64,000 bases of DNA from Heterodera schachtii (GCA_023374025.1 SIJG01000007.1:1717852-1781851), one strand, 5' to 3'; positions 1 to 11,432 are shown, counted from the stretch's first letter. The notes: generated from the letters alone by a model not told the origin. Translations and numbers: made by a program.

Positions 1-1
1 T

Positions 2-2042
2 CCCATACGTAGTCGAAGGCCAACCCCATTTCCACGCAATTTGGCACCAATTTCTGACGAATCGGCACAACAATTGACGCCAATTAGCCGTCGAAGGGGG
101 ACTCCGTTGGTGCGGAAAGTGACCGAGTCAGCGGAGGAGGACCCGCAAAGATTGGGCAGAGTCAGACGCATTTTTGCATCGGAAGAAAGCGACGGAAGCC
201 AAGTGGAGAAGGCAGCGACCAGAAGACGTCATTCGACAGCGTCGGTGAGTTCGGCACTTTCCTTTGCGGAAAGTGAAGCGACAACGCCGACGAAAAACCG
301 AAAGCGAAAGGGCACGGCACTGCCCAAACGAAAAGCGGCACAAAGAGCGATCATTGAAACTGAAGCGGAAGAGCAATCGGAAGAAATCGAACTGGGAAGA
401 AAGGGACGGAATAAATGGACGGAAGAACAAATGGAAGAAATCGAATTGGGGAGAAAGGGAAGGAATAAGCGAGTGGATGAGTGGGCGGAAGAGCAGCGGA
501 CGATGGGCCAAAGGGCGGTCGAATCGGCCGAATTTGTGCCATTCTCCGGCGAATTGGTCAACGAAAGATTTGCTTATGACAAAATGCCAGGTTAATGGAG
601 AGAGGGGACCGGGAGAGAAGGAAAGGGAATTGGGAAGGTGAGTCCATAATCCTTCAGAGTCCATTCTCCTCGGTTTTCCGCTCCCTCCGTCGCCCTCCGG
701 CATTTACCCCGACCGATTCGACGCCCCCGACTTGGCACGGAGTCCGAACGTGATGGACTATCGGCGACACACACAAAACGAAGCGGACGAAGGCCATGTC
801 CAGGAAGTTGCCATTTCCGGAGAATTCCTCTGCGGACGCACTCAGCCGTTTCACCCCGCGGCGGTGTATTTGCGCGAGTTCTTTTGGGAGAGCGGCGTCC
901 GCGACCAATGGGGCACGGAGAACCATTCGAGTGAGGGAAGGCGGGGCGGGGGAGGGGGAAGTGGTGGCATCAGCAACACTGAAACAATTAATTAGTTATG
1001 CATTTTGAACATTGTCCTTGACTAATTGCATTAATTATTACTCTAATTACCCCTCGCGCTCCCTTAACCTCCGCAGAATGGGTCAAACGTATCGTTGGCT
1101 TATACGCTTTGCGCCCGTCTTTCGGCTCTTTCACTTTCAAAATTGTCCGTCCTACCGCCTCTTATCAGGTCAGAATTATCACTGCAAAAACTGACAATGT
1201 TTGAACATTCGCAGGTACAAAACGGCGAAGAAAGTGAGCCGAAAATCAGTCGGAAAAGTCGGCGGCGATGGCGCCGGGCGCTGCGGGGCTTTCCGATTGG
1301 GAAAAGGCGCCGAAGGGCGGAAAAAAAAGAAACGCGGAAAGCGGACGGAGAAGCGGACGAATTGCGACTTTTGGAGACGGAACACAGCCAATTCGAATTG
1401 GTATTCGACAGGGGCACCTGTGGCAGTGAGCACAAATACGGGGCGGAACCGCTCTTTGAAGAGCATTGCTTGAGTGAATTTGCACGCAAGCCGAATTGGA
1501 ACGACAGAGAGTGGCGCAAGAAAATGAACGCCGGGGGAAAATGTTCGGCCGAAATTATGGTAAGGGAAAGAAGCACAAAGCATACGGTAATGGAAGGGGA
1601 AAGAAGCATACAGTAATGGAAGGGAGCATACGGTAATGGAAGGGTAAGGGAAAGAAACATACGGTATTGGAAGGGAAAAGAAGCATAAAGCATACGGTAA
1701 TGGAAGGAGAAAGAAGCGTTCGGTAATGGAAGGGGAAAAAGCATACGGTATGGAAGGATAAAGAGGTATACGGTAATGGAAGGAATTCGAAATTTTAAAT
1801 GTTTCAAATTCATTCGCTAATTCCCCAACAAAATGTTACAGAACAAAGACAAAGACCGCATTTGTGTGCAGAGAGTGGGCGAAGTGAATTCGGAGTCCGA
1901 ATTTGTGGAGAAGTCAATGGGACCAATTCGGGTGGACAAATGCACGGGGCAAGAAGAGAATGAGCCGACAAAGGGAGGCAAAAAGCCCCGGAGGGACAAA
2001 CCGAGGACAGAAAGACAGCCGAGACGCTTTTGGAAATCGTAG
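2..2042 (+). CDS. Hypothetical basic protein, 5' partial
   Basis: Family not recognised. Five exons fit with closed phases: 2-590, 658-930, 1077-1168, 1215-1559 and 1842-2042, giving about 499 residues before a TAG stop. The frame is open to the left edge, so the N-terminus lies outside the window. The first exon is rich in Arg, Lys, Glu and Ser and holds two near-identical copies of a segment around EEIELGRKGRNK (roughly residues 118-148). The middle exons are less biased and contain WVKRIVGLYALRPSFGSF-like hydrophobic/aromatic sequence. The fourth and fifth exons are again strongly basic, with KR-rich stretches that could be nuclear localisation signals. No signal peptide or membrane segment is visible in the part seen. 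Poly-A-like AATAAA motifs lie at about 2289 and 2320. Exon structure is well supported; function is unknown. Confidence 0.65.
1560..1800 (+). repeat. Intronic minisatellite with GTAATGG units
   Basis: This intron is filled with imperfect tandem copies of a unit resembling CATACGGTAATGGAAGGGGA. The copies begin directly after the splice donor GTAAGGGAAAG. Many units contain a donor-like GGTAATG. Confidence 0.8.
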
Positions 2043-2679
2043 TCAAACGGACGGACGGACAAAGGAAAATGGGACAAAGTGCCGACAGACAAAAAGAGAG
2101 AGAGAAAAGAGAGAGAGAGATAAAGAGATAAAGCGGAGAGAATGCCAAAGCGATGTGATGATGAAGAGAGAGAGATAAAGAGATAAAGCGGAGAGAATGC
2201 CAAAGCGATGTGATGATGATGTACAATGTACATAATTAAATGATAGCTATTCACTCGTGGACCATTGACAAATGTGTGCTAATTGTAGAATAAAGTGCTT
2301 TTTGAATGTGAAAAAGTTCAATAAATGGCACAGACGGCGATCGCTGATCAGAAATTGAGAAATTCAAAATGAAAAACCTTTGATAGTGATCACTGATCAG
2401 ATAGAAATTCAACAGCAGACAGCACTTAATAAATTAGTTGCATTTTCCCTTCGGAGTTCCTTTTATTTCTTTCTGTTCATCCATAAACTGCCCTTTCACC
2501 ACTTTCTGATCAATCCCTGCTAATTACCCCTCTAATCGATCCGCCGTTTCTTTTTGCCTTTGCTTTTCCCGCGCGATTTTCCTTCTTCCCAATTAGTCGC
2601 TTTATCAATTTAATTATTTTAATTAATTGAGGAATTATTTTTAGAAGATAAACTGAAGATTTTCTGCTTTGCTTTTGAA
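2043..2679. other. Intergenic, AT-rich
   Basis: It holds the probable 3' end of the upstream gene (AATAAA at 2289-2294) and copies of TGATCA/GATCACTGATCAG near 2340-2400. An opposite-strand frame extends across 2510-2947 and is Lys/Arg-rich, but no splice or family support was seen. Confidence 0.5.
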
Positions 2680-3416
2680 ATGCCTTCGCAATTTTCGCCC
2701 ATTTTCCCATTTTCCGATGGCTCCGAAATTTCTCTTCCCCAATTACGGCCCCATCAGCAATTGTTTGTGGTATTTTTTTCTTTTGTCTTATTGCGACATT
2801 TCCAATTTGTTCAGCTCTTTTGCAATTCCTTCTGCCAACTCTTCGCCTTTTGCGATGCGTCGCCGACGCACGAGCATACGGTAAGAGAGAATTACGGTAA
2901 GAGAGATAGGAGAGACATACAGGGAGGTATATACGGTGTGGAGACATACGGTAGTACAGCGGAATTTAATAACACCAAACTAGATTAAGGCTCGCCCGCA
3001 TAAATATAATAAGTGGCAATTACGGTCGGATATTTCAGATTTCCCTTTCTTTCCCAAAGTGCCATTCTGTGCCCTGTCAATTAATTAGCACATAAAGTGC
3101 CGTTCCGCAGTTCCCTCTCTGATCAGTGTCATTAATCAGCCCCTCCCCCCCCCCATCATTTTCCTTCTCCAAGTGCCGTTCTCTATTGGCACTTTTTCTT
3201 CCCAATTTGCCCCCATTTTCCCCCTTTCCCTTTAGTTTTGTCCTCCCTTTTTGGCTTCCATTCACCACTTTTGCTCCGTCCTTCTCCGTTTTCTCTCCGC
3301 AGCTGTCCCCCGAACTCCGATGCAAAATTATTGAGCAGCGACCGATTGAATTGTCAAATTTCGCCATTCGATTGTTTGCTATTTTCCGCTATTTGTTCAC
3401 CTTTTTGGGCCTGTGA
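2680..3416 (+). CDS. Small hypothetical protein, three exons
   Basis: Family not recognised. ATG at 2680 opens exon 1 (2680-2769). A 45-nt intron with GTATTT donor and TTGTTCAG acceptor follows, then exon 2 (2815-2880), then a 422-nt intron, then exon 3 (3303-3416, after TCTCCGCAG) to TGA. All phases are 0, giving 89 residues. Exon 2 is cysteine-rich (LFCNSFCQLFAFC). Exon 3 begins LSPELRCKIIEQRP and ends in a hydrophobic, aromatic tail. The donor of intron 2 (TACG|GTAAGAGAGA) is repeated immediately downstream. The SPELR start loosely recalls an F-box N-terminus, but too little is present to claim it. The gene could equally be the 3' part of something longer. Confidence 0.45.
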
Positions 3417-3494
3417 CAATGACAAATTTTCCATTTTCTGTTATATAATAAAAAAGGAAATTCAAAAAAAAACCCAAAAATTCAAATCCATAAA

Positions 3495-5535
3495 ATGGAA
3501 TTGGCAATCAGCTGCTTTGTGATTTTAAATTTGATTGGCACTTTTGCCAAATCGCAAAATTCGGGGAAAAATGCGTCAGATTTTGTGTTTCTGACATTTC
3601 ACAACGGAAGCGGAAATTCATTTGATGTGAACATCGTCACAAACAGCAGCAGAAAAACGGCAAATGGTAGCAGAACAAAATAATTAACAAAAAGGGAGAA
3701 AAATGAAAATGGAAATATTTTTGGCACTTTTTGCCATTTTTCTTCCATTTTCTTTTTCATTTTCCTCCGTTTTCTTTTCCATTTTTTGCCATTTCCCTTT
3801 AGGCCCTTCTCTTTCATTGACTTCCTTTAAAAATGGGCCCAAAAGTGTTTCGTTCCGTTCCGAATTTGGCCAACAGTTTGTGCTGATGAGCAAATCCGAC
3901 CCGCGGGCGTCCGCTGATAAACTGACAAATGGCGACGATTCGCTCAAATTATGGCAGGCGAAGACGGCGGCACTTTCGGAGGAGGACGGCACTTTGGGTA
4001 TGAGGGGGGCGGGGGCAATAGCAAAACAATTAAAAGTGGTAATGTTTTGGAATATCGCATCTCCGACGATGGCACCGCCGTGCGCACCGCCCCCCTGCCG
4101 CTCTCCGCCAGCGCCGCCAATTTTTCGTCCGCCCGTCTCACCGTTTGTGTGTTCGGTGACTTCAGCGAAAATTTGTATGAGCACACGAAATTGGACCTGA
4201 GCAAATTGATCGATGACAAAAAGTGCAACATGAATTTATTCATCGGTACGAAAGGGAAAATTAGGGAAAATTTAAAAAAAATTAAAAACGGATAAAAAAA
4301 AAGTGATCGGAAAATTGCAGCAGTGAAACAGTGTTCTCTAAAAAGAGATACAAAAGTTTGAGTAAGCCAATTACAGTAGGTTTTTTGGATTTTGGTAATT
4401 TTCAAAACTTTATTAAAATTTTTGTGTTTGTGAACGCTTCAAAAAAGATGAATTGACTGAATTCAAACCGTAGTTCCTCTATAAAGCTTTGGCCAATCCG
4501 CCGGTGTTTAGGCAAAATCGCGTGGGAACGGCGCCTTCGCCCGCGGGTCCGTTTCAACTTTTCGCCCTTTGTGATGCTTCACAGCAACACCAACCCCCAT
4601 AAACATGGCATTTTCGCGCGTGTGCCTTCGCTTTTTGGGGCCGTTGGTGGAAATTTCACCGAAACGACTTTCTTCCAAAGGTTCGGAATGTCTAAAGAAT
4701 TCCGCCTTATTTGACCGCTGCCCAATTCAGTACTGAAGTGGGCGACGCGGCGTTCCTTCAGATTACGGTGGAAATCGCTACGGTAGCCAATTTGGCGGAT
4801 GGGACGGAGGGATACGAAATGATTGCGCAGTATTTCCGCGAGACAATGCTCAACGAGTTGGAGTGCAAATTGCAGGTGTGTCCGTGTGCCACCAATGACT
4901 CATTGGCACTTTTCCCTCCCCCCCATTTTGCCATTTGCCCTCCCTTAAGGAACTCCACCGTCGTCCGAAGCGCCCATGGATTGTGCTTTACATGACTCAC
5001 CCGTATTTGGTCAGCAACGACGAAGACCAGGTGAGGAGGGCAAAGAGTGTGCTGATCATGGCCAAACCAATTAAGACCCAATGGTTCATTATGAATGACA
5101 CCGATCGCTTCTTCGACATTTTGAAGCGATACAAAGTGGACCTTTTGACAAGCTGCGGAATTGAGGGGTGCTTTTCCTTTGTTGGCTCCCCCAATTAAGC
5201 CCTTTTTTTGTCCATTTTCGAATGTCTCGCATTTTGGCCAAGAAAAAGAAGGAAATGCCTGACGCGAAGCTGCCCGAATATGTGCAGACGACGATGGCAC
5301 AATGTGGAGGGTATCGATCGATGTGAGAAAAGGGCGAAAAATATAAAAGTAAAATATACAAATGAATTTTAGGGATGTCACTCTTCAGAACGAATGTTCT
5401 TTTGCCGTGTTGGACATCGGCACGGACAAAATGACTTTCCGGAAAATGAACGCGGACGACGGAAGTGACTTAGGAAGGGGGCAAATTGAGCGGACATTTG
5501 TCAGTTTATTACCAATTGCCGAAATGAATCCGTGA
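3495..5535 (+). CDS. Purple acid phosphatase-like protein with degraded active site
   Basis: This belongs by sequence order to the purple acid phosphatase (metallophosphoesterase) family. Approximate exons: 3495-3666 (signal peptide MELAISCFVILNLIGTFAKS), 3803-3997, about 4037-4245, 4487-4680, 4731-4875, 4950-5167, 5200-5322 and 5373-5535. In order one sees VCVFGDFSEN (metal motif GDxG), STEVGDAAFLQITVE (the family's YSFDxGxVHF..TE block), KRPWIVLYMTHPYLVSN (family KRPWI..GHRPMY.SN), ILKRYKVDLLTSCGIEG (family KY.VDL...GHxHxY) and the C-terminal GGYRSMDVTL strand. The GHxH histidines are replaced by GIEG, and GDxxY and GNHE are not recognisable. There are two frame problems: no phase-consistent junction near 4000-4036, and a one-base shift in a C-run near 4595. 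The protein is therefore a pseudoenzyme or a decaying gene, or the assembly has homopolymer errors. Confidence 0.65.
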
Positions 5536-6154
5536 GTTTAGGAGGAAGCGGACGATTGCGTGCCGGACGGAGAACTTTAGTGGCAAAAAGAGAGAAAAGT
5601 GCCAAAAACAAATGTTTAAATTTTCTATTTCCTTGGAATTGAAAAGCACCGATTATTATGTTGCATAAATTGTCGTTTTCGTTGGCTAATGACCATTGAG
5701 TGAATGAATGAGAGTGAGTGTGGTAGGCTCTTCAAATTCTCTGATGTGATTTCGGCCTTTCGGTGGTGTTTGATCAGTATCCTTTTGCCCCTCTCTTTCT
5801 CCCCTCCGCCCGTTGTCCCTCTCCGGTCCCCCGCCCCCCTCGTCCTACTCTTTCGTTTCCCATTTAATCGTTGTCCACTCCCTCTCTCTCTCTCGCTCTC
5901 TTCACCCTTCAAAATCTCACCAACGAATTTTGCAATTCCAATCCGGATAGATATTGCGTTGTCCATCCAATCCGCCAAAATCCCCCGAAGGGATAAGCCA
6001 ACCCACCAATTGGACCCGTCGTTTTTCCTGAATCCGGCAATCACAATGAATCAATCAATGGGATTTAATAGCAGGGAAACCAAAGCATTCACTAATTTTA
6101 ATTATTTCTTTCGGCAGATTTTAATTTAAAAAACTTCAAATATAGTCAATTTTA
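5536..6154. other. Intergenic, pyrimidine-rich
   Basis: Both strands have open frames across 5625-6129, but they are low-complexity (CT-rich tract around 5790-5910). They show no coherent splice sites or family resemblance. No gene is called. Confidence 0.5.
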
Positions 6155-7813
6155 ATGCAAATGTTCACATTCTTTTTGTTTTTCATCGTTTCCATTCCTC
6201 AAATGTTCTTCGCCATCAGTCCAAATGCTTCTGAGTCAATGGCCCACCGACGGATAAATTCTGCCGCAATTACAATGGGAAAATATTCGGAGAGAGAAGG
6301 GTTGGTAGAGAAAAAGAGAAAACAAATGGAATTACGAAATGACTAATTGAGTGATCGGGACATGCTGGAAAATGCCAGGGGCAGCCCAATGATGGCAAAG
6401 GCCGACGATCAGTTTGGGACGGGGCAACTGAGACAAACGATCAACGGACGATGGACAATTGGACAAATGGTAGAAAAACAAAGGCAATTACATCAACAAA
6501 TGATCAGCCAACAGCAGCAGCAGGTAATAAAAGAAAAAGTGAGGATAAGTGCCAATGAATCGCTGGTCACTCCCCCCACCCCCCTTTAGACACTTTGTCC
6601 ACCCCCCCCCCCTCATTAGACACTTTGTCACTCCTCCCCCTTTAGACATTATGTCCACCCCCCCCCCCCTTTAGACACTTTGTCCACCCCCCCCCCCTCA
6701 TTAGACACTTTGTCACTCCCCCCCTTCTAGACACTTTCTCGACCCGTCCGCCCAATTGTTACGGTCCAATCGCTTCCCACCGCCGGCCCCGCGAGGGGCG
6801 CCCTCCCCAATTTCGTCACCAATTTGTCGCGCTTTGCCTCAGCCCCAGCCGCCGCCAACAACCGAATTGTGCTCCCACCAATTTTTGTAGAAAGAATTCG
6901 CACCGATGGCTATGCAAATCCATGGGTCGAGAAGCGAACAAAACAAAAGAAAACGGACGAACGAACGGAGGAAAAGCCAAAGGAGGGAAATTACGGAGGT
7001 TGCTAAAGCACGAGACTCTCGAACAGTTTTGTGGAAAATATAAATAAAAATCCCTCAAAAATTATTAGCCAATGGAATCGAACGGCCAAAGACATTAATT
7101 TTGACGAATGAACGGATTGCCAAATTGCCTGACCTCCCAAATGGACAAAAGTCGAATAATTTAACATTGAAAGGTGGGGAAGGGGGGGGGGGGTAAATGA
7201 AATAAATTTTCATGAAAATCAAATCCAATGATCAGAAAACGAACCCATCCCTTTGTCCGAATTCCGACACGAAGACATCCGACCGGCCGTTGACGGAGAA
7301 CGGATGGGGCCTCAGGCGAAATATGCGGGACAAACGAACGAATACAAAGAAGACTGGGGAAAACAGTTCACGAAGACAAACGGACGAAGTTAAGAAGAGG
7401 AACAAAGCGAGAGAGAAAGTAAAAAACAATTCCAGGGTATTATGGCCCACTAAAAGTCATCGACAGAGAAAACGAACAGACAAATGGAAGGGAAGACACG
7501 GGTAAATGGGACAAACGGAAAGAGCACGAAAAGCATGGAACGGAAGGCAAAAATGCTTAAAACAATTGCAGACATTAATCCACCGCCGGAAGGGACGCGC
7601 ATTAAAATGGACGGACGAAACGATGGAAAAGCGAATGAAAGGGAAGGGCAATGGCACAGAAGAGACGGCACAATCAGTCCGTATGTGAACGCACCGGAAG
7701 AAATAACGGGGAGCCGATTCCGAAACATCGACGAACAATTTAATGCGATGAACGGAGGGAATGGGGGACGAGGCCAAAACCGATATGTGAAGATGGATTT
7801 GCTGAACGAATGA
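6155..7813 (+). CDS. Predicted secreted protein, unknown family, seven exons
   Basis: Not recognised. ATG at 6155 starts a clear signal peptide (MQMFTFFLFFIVSIPQMFFA). Exons with fully closing phases are 6155-6300, 6352-6523, 6731-6998, 7069-7173, 7236-7388, 7436-7501 and 7572-7813, giving 383 residues and a TGA stop. AATAAA-like sites follow at about 7826 and 7889. The mature protein is hydrophilic. It has a Gln-rich stretch ending QQQQ at the end of exon 2, an Ala/Pro-rich middle, a basic Lys/Glu block (EKRTKQKKTDERTEEK), and a polar tail with PPPEGTRIKMDGRND and a Gly/Asn segment near the end. It has almost no cysteine. The combination of signal peptide, no recognised domain and many short exons would suit a secreted nematode-specific protein. 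An effector role is only a possibility. Confidence 0.6.
6590..6730 (+). repeat. Tandem copies of a 3' splice-site-like unit
   Basis: About five imperfect units of roughly 30-40 bp read C-run, TTTAG or ATTAG, ACACTTTGTCC. The real exon 3 junction of the surrounding gene is CCCCTTCTAG|ACACTTTCTCG. Each unit therefore duplicates polypyrimidine tract, AG and exon start. Confidence 0.85.
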
Positions 7814-7925
7814 GAAACCAAAGAGAATAAAATGAGGGAAAAAGGAATGGAAGAAATCTTTTGAAATTTTATATTGAGAAAAAGGCGTAATAAATTCAGT
7901 GAATTTCAAAAAAAAAAATAAGAAT

Positions 7926-9835
7926 TTAATTGTCCCGATTTCCGTCCAAAATCACTTCGCTCTCTTTCCCTTTCTCAATGCTTTCCTTTTTCTGTGCCGC
8001 TTTTGCCCGTCGATTCCGCCAATTCTCCAACCATCGTGGTGGCACCTGCTCCTTCGGCACGGTTGGGTCATTGGGGTCGGCCGATTTGGTGCCCGTGTCG
8101 CGTGAAGAGCCGAGAACGGCGCCCACATGACTGACCGCCCTGTACTGCATGCCGTAGTCGGCAATCTCCAACAATTTGCTCAATTCCTGCGTTAAAGCAA
8201 ATTTACCACCATGAAGTTTTTGCACACTGACGATTGTGGACAGGGATGGATGTATTAATAATTGTGGCATAGAAAATACGACTCTTGGATACCCCGTCAA
8301 TACGGGTCAAGGGCGTAGCCAGGGGGGGGGGGAGTAAAAATTTCCAACAAAAAATAAGTGCTTTTTAAATAATTGATATAATAATAATTGACTTTTTTGG
8401 TGAAACCTATTAACAAAACTGGGTACTTTCCTGTTTTGAGGCCACACCCAAAATTTTAAAAAATTAAAAAAGGGAACGTAAAATAAATAAGGCGAGCGTA
8501 ACACTAGTGATGAGGCATAAATGCAACAATTGCAGATAATTTCGTTAATTGATCAGCTCCTCTGTGTTTGCAGCGCTCCCTTTGTTGATTTTTTTTAAAT
8601 TTTTGGTGTGGCCTCATAACAGGAAAGTACCCAAATCTGTCAAAATTCCCTTTTTTTACCCGGCGGCACCTGCCGATACCCTCTTGTTCCACAAAGTTTT
8701 TTGAAAAAGGCGCCGCAAAAAAAATAGTGCGAAATTTTTGTCACTATTTAAGCTTTTATCAAAAAGTTCTTAATTGAATAATAATAACAAAAAATTTTTT
8801 TGAAAACATATAAAAAAAAAAAATCATATTTCGGACTTTGTCACTTTTTGGCATCTTTTCTTCAATTTTTTTTGGGGGGGGGGATTTTCGTCATTAAAAT
8901 TGCCGGCCCTACTAATTGCTTTCCCTGGCTGTTGACTGACCTGTTCGTACAAATGTCGCCGGTCCTCAACAAAAACAAATGGAGGAATTGGCGTATGGAA
9001 AAACTAAAAGCAGAAATCGGAGTTAAACAAATGCCTTTTCGAGGAATAAAAGTGGATAAAGAGAACAACAATTACCATTTCGCTTAATTTGCTGCGCAGA
9101 GAATCTGCGTGTTTTTCCAACATTTGGTCAATTTCCTAAGGGCAAGCAAAACTTATCTTATCACTACCGCACCTCCCCAAAACTGACTTCGTCGCGCTGC
9201 ACGTCGCCGGTGCAGCGCCAATGGATTTGAATGTGCTTCAAAATCAAGGGCACCTCTATCTGAAACGCATCTTTTTATAACCGCCCATAGGATTTGAATT
9301 GTAATTAATTTCAAACAAAAAAAACATATTTCTTTAAGCCATTTGTCTAATTTAATCTGACTCTTGTTATGAGGATTCCGTGCAGTTCATAATCGCTAGA
9401 TATCAAATCCTCCAGCGCCCTTTGGTACAAATTAGCGAATTGCCTCCGCTTGGTGTCGCTCAATTTGCGGAAGTACGAATGTTGGTTGCCCAAAATCAGT
9501 TTCTTAACAATACATATACTGTTTTGTCGTGTTCAATTTGAATTGGATTTCCTTCCTGGTCACAAAAACAACTTTTACCCTTGCCAATTTACCAAGATTA
9601 AAGGCTCTTTAAATGTCTTTTCACTTGCCACGTCTTCCACTTCGGTTCCGAATCTGCTGAGACATTCCAATGTGAACCTGCGTATCATTTTTCGCTGAAA
9701 CATCACCTGATTCCCATGGCAAACACGATAGCCAAGGAATTTTTTTGATGGTACTTTTCTCTCAAAAGCAAAATGTGCTCTTTGTACATTTACTCTGTCC
9801 GTTGTGAGAAAAAGAGGAATCCGAGGTTTAAACAT
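7926..9835 (-). CDS. RBFA: Ribosome-binding factor A, probably mitochondrial
   Basis: RbfA-family KH-like factor for small ribosomal subunit maturation; in animals it acts on the mitochondrial 12S rRNA. Six minus-strand exons close in phase: 9835-9593, 9502-9362, 9259-9173, 9135-9076, 9003-8941 and 8186-7926, giving 284 residues. The first 30-40 residues are basic and hydrophobic (MFKPRIPLFLTTDRVNVQRAHF), consistent with a mitochondrial presequence. The RbfA core runs from TKRRQFANLYQRALEDLI through GILITRIEVPLILKHIQIHW and IDQMLEKHADSLRSKL to PFVFVEDRRHLYEQELSKLL. This matches the family's helix, strand ITRVEVSPDL..V.W, helix and strand P.L.FV.D order. A polar C-terminal extension follows, as in mitochondrial members. 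The last intron is 754 nt and AT-rich, with G-runs. Confidence 0.75.
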
Positions 9836-10185
9836 TCTGTAAATAAAATTATAAACGAAAGGAAATAAGGACAAGCTTATGAAAAATGATATGATAAAAG
9901 CCTTTTAATCAAAGCGAGTCAATTTAGGCTCACAATTAGGTAAGTTATTTTTTATTAAGTTATATATGTGAACGCCAAAATTTTCCACAATTTTAAAAAG
10001 ATTTGTAATTTCCCTTGTCAAATGCAAGAACCGATCTCGAGTTTAAAAATAACAAACAAAACTCCGCTAGATGAGATCAAAATATAAGCCTATGCAAATT
10101 CAAGAAAATCTGACCTCAGGAACGGATGGCGTTTTTTAGAATTTTATTTTTAAAATGCAATTATTTTGTTTTTAGCGCAATTAAA

Positions 10186-10852
10186 ATGGAAAGATACGCT
10201 TTCAATTTTTTACAATCCACCGCAGATTTATCAATTTCTGCACAAGAATATTTGTGGTCAATTTTTGGCATCAAAACATCATCAGCCGCGGTCAAAAATC
10301 TCGTGCACTATCAGCCTGAATTCGAAAGTCAAATTTTCACATTTTGTGGCACTCAAATTGCGATGAATTCGTTGGCTCGACGAATTGCCGGACTTTCGGG
10401 CGCCGCTGCAGTGGCAATGGCCGGCTTTAGCGCACACAGAGGTAGAAGAGAAATGCCCGTTTTGCAAAAGCCATAAACCCATAATTCCTCTCAGTTTTGA
10501 TGGATCCAACGATCGATGAGAGACGAAAAAAAGCGGTGGACAATGCCAACAAACACCACTTCCTCCACACATTGGCAATTCTGTTCTCGCCTTACGCCCG
10601 CTTCCCTCTGCTGACCGTTTCTCTTTTTGCCTCTGGCATTCTGATGTTTTGTGGGTCGTGCTACGCTTATGGCATTTGGAACGACGACAAAATTCGTGCA
10701 ATTTCGCCACTTGGAGGTGAAAATTAAATTGAATAAAATTTGGTAGAAATTTTTGAAAACGTAAATATCCACTCGGTTTGAGCCTCCTGATAGAAAAATA
10801 AATTTTTTCAGGTCTGATGTTCATCTTGGGATGGCTGTCCTTCGTTTTATAA
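10186..10852 (+). CDS. TMEM256: TMEM256 (DUF423) family membrane protein
   Basis: Small membrane protein of the TMEM256/DUF423 family. Exons 10186-10441, 10495-10716 and 10812-10852 close in phase and encode 172 residues. Diagnostic segments are RRIAGLSGAAAVAMAGFSAH (first helix), NANKHHFLHTLAIL (the family's ANKHHFLHSLALL signature), a Gly/Ala/Cys-rich helix around LTVSLFASGILMFCGSCYAY, and the terminal GLMFILGWLSFVL. The length exceeds the vertebrate protein (about 113 residues) because of an N-terminal extension of roughly 60 residues, as in nematode homologues. The AG just before 10174 (GTTTTTAG) could be a trans-splice acceptor, and the ATG at 10186 follows it. RBFA is transcribed divergently 350 bp away. 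The family's molecular role is not established. Confidence 0.85.
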
Positions 10853-10924
10853 GGATGGAAAAGAAGGCTATTCTACAGTTTAAGCCCCAAAGTTTTTTTT
10901 ATTTCCAAATAACCAATTTATACT

Positions 10925-11146
10925 TGTTTTTCGGGGTCGTTGACTATGAGTTTGAAACCCATTTCGCCCCATTTCTAACCCCGAATCAAAAGTCGGAATT
11001 CATTTTTCACCAAAATTGCTGATATCTAATTGAATTGCAAAATCAATGGATGAGCCCCAAAACTTACTACGAGGAATTTGCAACAAATTACAAGTTCGAA
11101 ATAGATGCTGGATTCATGATCAGCGACCCCAAAAACCTATAAATTG
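10925..11146. mobile_element. Decayed palindromic element, TCGGGGTCGCTGATCA family
   Basis: The left arm TTTTTCGGGGTCGTTGACTA at about 10927 is matched in inverse by GATCAGCGACCCCAAAAACC near 11118-11137, with further inverted similarity inward. It is the same core as in foldback elements at 23.7, 31 and 57 kb. The rest of 10853-11432 shows no gene. Confidence 0.6.
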
Positions 11147-11432
11147 TTTAATTTTATGGAGAACAGTCGGAATGATATTTAACCTCACCGATGCTGTTTT
11201 TACCATTTGTTTTAAATGAATATTTTTCTTATCCACGTTTCGCAAATGTTTCCTTACCGAATAGTCTAGCAAAAGGGTCAAGCATAAAAAAAAACTTTGG
11301 AAACCTAGTAAAATTTTTTTCATTAAATCTTGATTTTCAACAACAAAAAATCAAACATTATATAAAAATAGGTTGATGGAGAAAGAAGAGATCAGTTGGC
11401 TTTTCGACCTCTGTCAGTGCGATTTGATATGG

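Noticed and set aside
128..703. 191-codon minus-strand frame
   Set aside because: Antisense to the first exon of the phase-supported plus-strand gene; Phe/Arg/Ser composition mirrors the opposite strand.
1100..1813. 237-codon minus-strand frame
   Set aside because: Antisense to exons and to the intronic GTAATGG repeat of the first gene. The tail is repeat-derived.
2510..2947. 145-codon basic minus-strand frame
   Set aside because: No splice sites or family features, and it overlaps a phase-consistent plus-strand gene.
5704..6129. 141-codon plus frame and its 139-codon antisense
   Set aside because: CT-rich low-complexity tract. Neither frame has supporting splice sites.
10282..10824. 180-codon minus-strand frame
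   Set aside because: Antisense shadow of the TMEM256 homologue, which has the family signature and closed phases.
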